Below are positions 58,310 to 64,000 of a DNA stretch of 64,000 nucleotides, piece after piece. Made by a program: the position numbers and the translations under genes. Every line of letters starts with the position of its first letter. The first letter of the stretch is position 1. Source of the stretch: Notamacropus eugenii. Taxonomy: Eukaryota; Chordata; Mammalia; Diprotodontia; Macropodidae. The notes beneath the pieces are model-generated. The model was given only the letters and a program-made list of their open reading frames with translations. It was not told the origin of the DNA and searched no databases. The stretch is taken from positions 99,685,016 through 99,749,015 of the forward strand of contig NC_092879.1 of the NCBI RefSeq assembly GCF_028372415.1, written 5' to 3'.

Positions 58310-58509
58310 GCAAGGACGAGACAAGCTTGAGAGAAGGGAGAGGGCAGCAAGGGAATTCTTTTCTTTTTCAGGGTCACACCCATAGTAGAACAGGAAGAAG
58401 ATGGGGTGGTGAGGAAGATTTCCACTGTCTCTCTGGCTTTTCCTCTTCCCCTATGCTCAACTGCTCCAGCTAACAGAAGCCAGACTCAGAGAAAGGTAGC
58501 ACACAACAG
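57457..58509 (+). repeat. Array unit 8 (1053 bp), deletion derivative
   Basis: Same deletion class as unit 7: the (CT)n of B (58213-58308) continues into 'ctccag|caaggacgag' of the C cassette. The B donor is mutated (ATAAGG at 57966). It differs from unit 7 in the microsatellite at the junction, (CT)n against (TG)n. Confidence 0.85.
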
Positions 58510-60076
58510 GTATGGGGAGACCCTCTTTGTTTCCTGGTTTTGTAACGTGATTGCAAATCTGACCAGGAGGCAAGCAGCTCTGACCCATATCACATTCTCG
58601 TCTTGTGTAGAGCAAAACTCTACTGAAGATAAGACAACATTATGAGCAATAGAGAGGATTGTCTTTTCCGAAGTCTGGCGAAAAAGACCCCAGCAAGAAG
58701 AAAGGGCCAAAAGGAGACGATGTTTTTTCTTTCTTTTTATCTCTCCCTGTCCCTCTTTGTTCCTCTTTTGCCCCAGTCACCGACTCCCCCATTCTCCCGG
58801 GTCCTCTGTCCCTATCCCTAGCAAAGACAGGACCCACATGTGAGGAGTGGGAAGGGGAACAAGGAGAAAACTCTTCTTTTCTAGGGCAGATGCATAGTAG
58901 AACTGCAAGGAGACGATAGACTGGAGGAGTAAGACTCCTTCTCTTTCCTCATTTGCCTTCTCCTCTCCCCCATCCAAATACTGAGAGGCCCAGATATGGA
59001 AAGGAGTCCCAGCAAATACGTAGGGTGAGGACACTCTTGTTTCTTAAATTTGTGACCAGATTATAGGACTTTATACGGAACTAAAGAGTTTGTTTTTCTT
59101 TCTCTTTTTTTTTCTCTTTCTCGTTCTCTCCTCCAAAACTCTATTGACTGGATCACTTAGGACAGAACTGTGGAGAAGATTTTCGTTTTCTAAGCCCGGG
59201 CGATAGGACAATGACATGACGGCCAAAGGAAAATATTCTTTTTCCCCTGTGTCTCTGTCATGCTCTGTGTATGTTTCTCTCTCTCCCTCTCGCCCTCTCT
59301 CCCTCTTTCTATCTCTCTTTCTCTCTCCCTTTCACGCTCTCTCCCTCCCCCTCTCCTTTCTCTCTCTCCCTCTCTCTCTGTAACTCTCTTTGTCTCTCTT
59401 TCTGTCTCGCTCTGTCTCTCTGTCTCTCTCTCTCTCAGAATGACTCCTGCAATATGCAGCAAAGACATGACCAAGATCGACGACAGAAGAAAGACCTGTC
59501 CTGTTTCCAAGCTCAGTCCAGGAAAACTAAAGGAAGAAGAGGACACGTAGAGACAAGCATTGTCTGTCTCTCACTGATGGTCTCCCTGGAAGCAGCCAGC
59601 AGAGCTCTAGGAAAGTGATGTCCAGAACGGAGAGGAGATGCCCCTGAGTCAAATAGGACAGGGATCAGGGGATCCCTTCTTTCCATCACTAATCTCATAC
59701 AGCAGAGAAAAAGATGAGAATGAATGAGATGATTTCTGTATCCCATGAAGGAAGGCTGCAGCTTCAAGAAGACAAAGAGGATGGAGGCAGAGAGGATTCC
59801 ACATCTCCGTTCTGTTTCTCTCTCTCTCCCTCTCCCTCTCCCTCTCCCTCTCTCTCTCTCTCTCTCTTCAGCAAGGACAAGACAAGCCTGTGATTAAGAG
59901 GAGGGCAGCAAAGTATTCTTTCTTTTTCAGGGTCACACCCAGAGTAGAACAACAAGAAGATGGGCTGGAGGATGAAGATTTCTTCTTGTCTCTCTGGCTT
60001 TTCCTCTTGCTCTTCCCCCATGGTCAACTGCTGCAGGTAACAGAAGCCAGACTCGGAAAATGGTACCACACAAGAG
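58510..60076 (+). repeat. Array unit 9 (1567 bp)
   Basis: Complete. B start 59020, CT-rich tract about 59275-59440, C start near 59653, (CCCTCT)n before the C cassette around 59820-59868. The GAG|GTAAGC site is GCAAGC here. Confidence 0.87.
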
Positions 60077-60999
60077 GTATGGGGAGACCCTCTTTGTTTC
60101 CTGGTCTTGTGAAGTGATTGTAAAACTGACCAGGAGGTAAGCAGGCTCTCACCATATCACATTCTCGTCTTGTGTAGAGCAAAACTCTACTGAAGATACG
60201 ACGAAAGTATGAGCAGTAGAGAGGATTCTCTTTTCAGATGTCTGCTAAAAAGACCCCAGCAAAGAGAAAGGGCCAAAAGAAGATGATGCTCTTTCTTTCT
60301 TTTTCTCTCCCCCTGTCTCTCTTTGTTCCTCACTTGCCCCATCACCCTCTCCCCCATTCTCCCTCTTCTTCTTTCCCTATCCCTAGCAAAGACACGACCA
60401 GCATGTGAAGAGGAGGAAGGGTAGCCAGGCGAAAACTCTTCTTTTCAAGGGCCGACCAGCAGGAGGACATCAAGGAGACGATGGACTGGAGAGGAAGACT
60501 CCTCTTTTCCTCCTTTTCCTTCCCCCCCCCCCCCCCCCCCCGCCGCATCCACATACAAAGAGGCCCAGATATGGAAAGGAGTCCCAGGCAATAAGTACGG
60601 GGAGACACTCTTTATTGCTTAGCCTTGTCACCAGTTTATAGGATTTTATGAGGAAGTAAAGAGTTTCTCACTCTTTTGCTCTTTCTCCTTCTCTCCTCCA
60701 AAACTCTATCGACTGAATGCCCTAGGATAGAACAGAGGAGAAGATTTTGGTTTCCTGAGCCCAGACGATAGGACAAAAAACAATGACAGGACCGGCTAAG
60801 GAAGATTTTCTTTTTCCCCTCTGTGTTTCTGTCTTCCTCTATGTATGTTTCTCTCTCTCTCCCTCTGTTTGTCTCTCTCATTCTCTCTCTCTTCATCTCT
60901 CTTTGCCTCTCTCCCTCTATCCTTCCCTCACTACTTCTCTGTCTCTCTCTCTATCTCTCTCTATCTCACTTTCTTTCTTGCTCTTTCTCTCTCTGTACC

Positions 61000-61069
<70 letters not shown>

Positions 61070-61682
61070 ACTCCTGCAATATGCAACAAAAACATGACCA
61101 GGGTCGAAGACAGAAGGAAGACCTGTCCTGTTTCCATGCTTAGTCCAGGAAAACTGAAGGGAGGGGAGGACACTTCGAAGACAAGCATTCTATCTCTCTC
61201 ACTCATGGTCTCCTGGGAGGCAGCCAGCAGAGCTCTAGGAAAGTGATATCCAGAACAGAGAAAGAGAGATGCCCTTGAGTCACAAAGGATAGGGCTGAGA
61301 GGATCCCTTCTTTCCATCACTATTCTCATACAGGAGAGAAAAAGATGAGAATGAATGAGACCATATCTGTCTGCTATGAAGGAAGACTGCAGTTTCCAGA
61401 TGAGAAAGAGGAGGGAGGTAGAGAGGACTTCACATCTCTGCTCTCTTTCTCTTTCTCTCTCTCCAGGAAAGACAAGACAAGCTTGTGAGCAGGGGGAGGG
61501 CAGCAACGGAATTCTTTATTTTTCAGGATCACACTCATAGTGAACAAAAACATAGAAGAACAAAAAGATGGGCTGGAGGAGGAAGATTTCCTCTGTCTCT
61601 CTGGTTTTCCTCTTGCTCTTCCCCCATGCTCAAGTACTGCAGCGAACAGAAGCTACATTCAAAGAAGGGTACCACATAAGAG
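60077..61682 (+). repeat. Array unit 10 (1606 bp)
   Basis: Complete. A 20-base C-run at 60522-60541, B start 60595, CT-rich tract 60850-61065 ending in pure (CT)n from about 61004, C start near 61280. 'catagaagaacaaaaag' around 61550 is a small local duplication in the C cassette. Confidence 0.87.
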
Positions 61683-62466
61683 GTATGGGGAGACCTTCTT
61701 TGTTTCCTGGTCTTGCTCCGTGATTGTAAAACTAACCAGGAGGTAAGGAGGCTCTGAATCATATTACATTCTCGCCTTGTGTAGAGCAAAGCTCTACAGC
61801 AGAGATGACGAAAGTATGAGCAATAGAGAGGATTCTCTTTTCCTAAGCTGCGGCTAAAAAGACCTCAGTAAGGAGAAAGGGTCAAAAGAAGACGATGCTC
61901 TTTACTTCTTTTTATCTTCCCCTGTCTCTCTTTGTTCCTCACTTGCCCCATCACCCTCTCCCCCATCCTCCCCCTTCTTCTCTCCCTATCCCTAGCGAAG
62001 ACACGACCTAGCATGTGAGGAGTGGGAAGGGGAAGGAAGGAGAAAATTCTTCTTTTCAAGGGCAGACCCACAGGAGGACAGGAAGGAGACAATGATTTGG
62101 AGGAGGAAGACTCCTTTTTCACGAATTTTTTCTCTCCCCCCCCCCCATCCAAATACCAAAAGGCCCTGAAATGGAAAATGATTCGCAACCAATAGGTAAG
62201 GGGAGACATTTTTTATTTTTTCATCTTGAATATATTATAGATTATACGACTTTATGAGGAACTAAAGAGTTTCTCACCCCTTTTTTCTTTCTCTTTCTCT
62301 CCTCCAAAACTGTATCAACTGGAGGACCTAAGATAGAACAGTGGAGAAGATTTTGGTTTCGTGAGCTCAGACGACAGGACAAAAGCAATGACATGACAAC
62401 CAAAGGAAGATTTTCTTTTTTCCTCTCTACCTCTGTCTTGCTCTGTGAATGTTTCTCTCTCTCTCC

Positions 62467-62544
<78 letters not shown>

Positions 62545-62583
62545 ATCTCTGTCTCACTGTCTGTCTCTCTCTGTCCCTCTGTC

Positions 62584-62657
<74 letters not shown>

Positions 62658-63271
62658 AATGACTCCAGCAATATGCAGCAAAGACGTGACCAAGGTCGAC
62701 GACAGAAGGAAGACATGTCCTGTTTCCATGCTCAGTCCAGGAAAACTCAAAGAAGGAGAGGATACTTGGAAGACAAGCAATCTCTCTCTCTCACTCATGG
62801 TCTCCCTGGAAGCAGCCAGCAGAGCTGTAGGACAATGAAGTCCAGAACAGAGAGAGACATGCCCCTGAGTCAAATAGGACTGGGGTCAGGGGATGCCTTC
62901 TTTACTTCAGTAATCTCACACAAGAGAGAAAAAGGATGAGAATGAATGTGACGATCTCTGTCTCCTATGAAGGAAGGCTGCAGCTTCCAGACGACAAAGA
63001 GGAGGGACTCAGAGAAGATTTCACATCTCCACTCTCTTCTTCTCTCTCTCTCTCTCCGCCAAGGACAAGACAAGCTTGTGAGTAGGGTGAGGACATCAAG
63101 GGAACTCTTTCTTTTTCCTTTTTCAGGGTCACACCCCATAGTAGAAGAGCAAAACGATGGGCTGGAGGAGGAAAATTCCTTGTGTCTCTCTGGCTTTTCC
63201 TCCTGCTCTTCCCCATGTTCAGCTGCTGCAGCTAACAGAAGCAAGACTCGGAGAAGGGTACCACACAAATG
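61683..63271 (+). repeat. Array unit 11 (1589 bp)
   Basis: Complete. A cassette 61996-62195 with donor GTAAGG, two pure (CT)n runs (about 62470-62539 and 62590-62655), the B acceptor 'ctctctca|gaatgactcc' at 62655, C start near 62888. Confidence 0.87.
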
Positions 63272-64000
63272 GTATGGGGAGACCCTCTTTGTTTCCTGGT
63301 CTTGTCAGGTGATTGCAAACTAACCAGGAGGTAAGGAGGCTCTGACCCATATCACATTCTCGTCTTGCGTAGAGCAAAAATCTACTGAAGATATAACGAA
63401 ATCGTGAGCAATAGAGAGGATTTTCTTTTCCTAAGTTTGGCTAAAAAGACCCCAGCAAGGAGGTGATACTCTTTCTTTCCATCATCTCTTGTCTGTCTTT
63501 CTTCCTCACTTGCCTCCTCCCCCTATCCCATATTCTCCCTCTTCCTCTCTCCCTATCCCTAGCAAAAACACCACCAGCATATGAGGGGGGAGGGGAGCAA
63601 GGCGAAAACTCTTCTTTTCAAGGGCACACCCATAAGAGGACAGCAAGGAGACGATGGGCTGGAGGAGAAAGATTCCTTCTCCTCTCGTCCTTTTCTTTCC
63701 AACCCCGCATCCAAATACCGAGAGCCCCAGATATGGAAAGGAGTCCAGAAAATAGGTACAGGGAGACACTCTTTATTTCTTAGCCTTGTCACCAGATTAT
63801 ATGACTTTATAAGGCAGTAAAGAGTTTCTCACCCTTTTTCTCTTTCTCCTTCTCTCTTCCAAAACTCTTTCGACTGCATGACCTAGGATAGAACAGTGGA
63901 GAAGATGTTCGTTTCCTGAGCCCAGGCTATAGGACAAAAGCAATGACATGACGGTCAAAGGAAGATTTTCTTTTTCCCTCAGTGTCTCGGTCCTGCCTCT
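63272..64000 (+). repeat. Array unit 12, cut by the window edge
   Basis: A is complete with its cassette (63563-63755, donor GTACAG). B starts at 63756 and runs to the window end in its pyrimidine-rich part. Confidence 0.87.

Overview
The window looks like non-coding DNA from a marsupial (metatherian) nuclear genome. This is inferred from the repeat mix: LINE-1 relics, old L2 copies, MIR SINEs, and SINEs with a MIR-type core joined to a BovB/RTE-type tail (Mar-1 type). There are also three L1-derived elements with an ORF1 and no room for an ORF2 (half-L1, HAL1 type). The species is not determined. No complete cellular protein-coding gene, rRNA or tRNA gene is recognisable.

Layout, left to right. 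1-2345: L1-derived relics. 2560-3105: a CpG-rich promoter-like island with four CCAAT/ATTGG boxes (two in a perfect inverted repeat) and a possible 35-codon first exon. 3106-4060: purine-rich GC-rich DNA holding a 28-30 bp minisatellite. 4061-9300: old repeats and unassigned sequence. 9301-10300: an L2 3' end split by a solo LTR. 10300-16410: two decayed plus-strand L1 copies. 16430-20542: mixed relics ending in an L1 element that joins a 5' UTR directly to the ORF2/3' UTR end. 20600-24480: a degenerate tandem repeat of about 150 bp split by a HAL1 element with an open ORF1. 24484-31300: L2, Mar-1, MIR, L1 and palindromic DNA-transposon-like pieces. 31300-36760 and 37230-38990: two degenerate short-period tandem repeats broken by L1, L2 and SINE insertions. 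39260-42904: a second HAL1 element. 43046-64000: a large tandem array.

The array is the most notable feature. It runs off the right edge, and its repeat unit is about 1.5-1.66 kb, made of three related 500-600 bp subunits (A, B, C). Twelve unit starts lie in the window. Three units are deletion derivatives (about 1.36, 1.03 and 1.05 kb) whose junctions lie in (CT)n tracts. One unit is split by a third HAL1 copy with a 12-bp target-site duplication. Subunits A and C each carry a polypyrimidine-AG followed about 200 nt later by a GT donor-like site, and this pattern is kept in nearly every copy. The array is therefore a set of tandem exon-shaped cassettes on the plus strand. Whether it is transcribed or spliced cannot be told from sequence.

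The elements carry their own history: four L1/HAL1 insertions have recognisable target-site duplications, and nested insertions give relative ages. All identifications were made by eye, without alignment or database search, so repeat boundaries are approximate unless tied to a target-site duplication.
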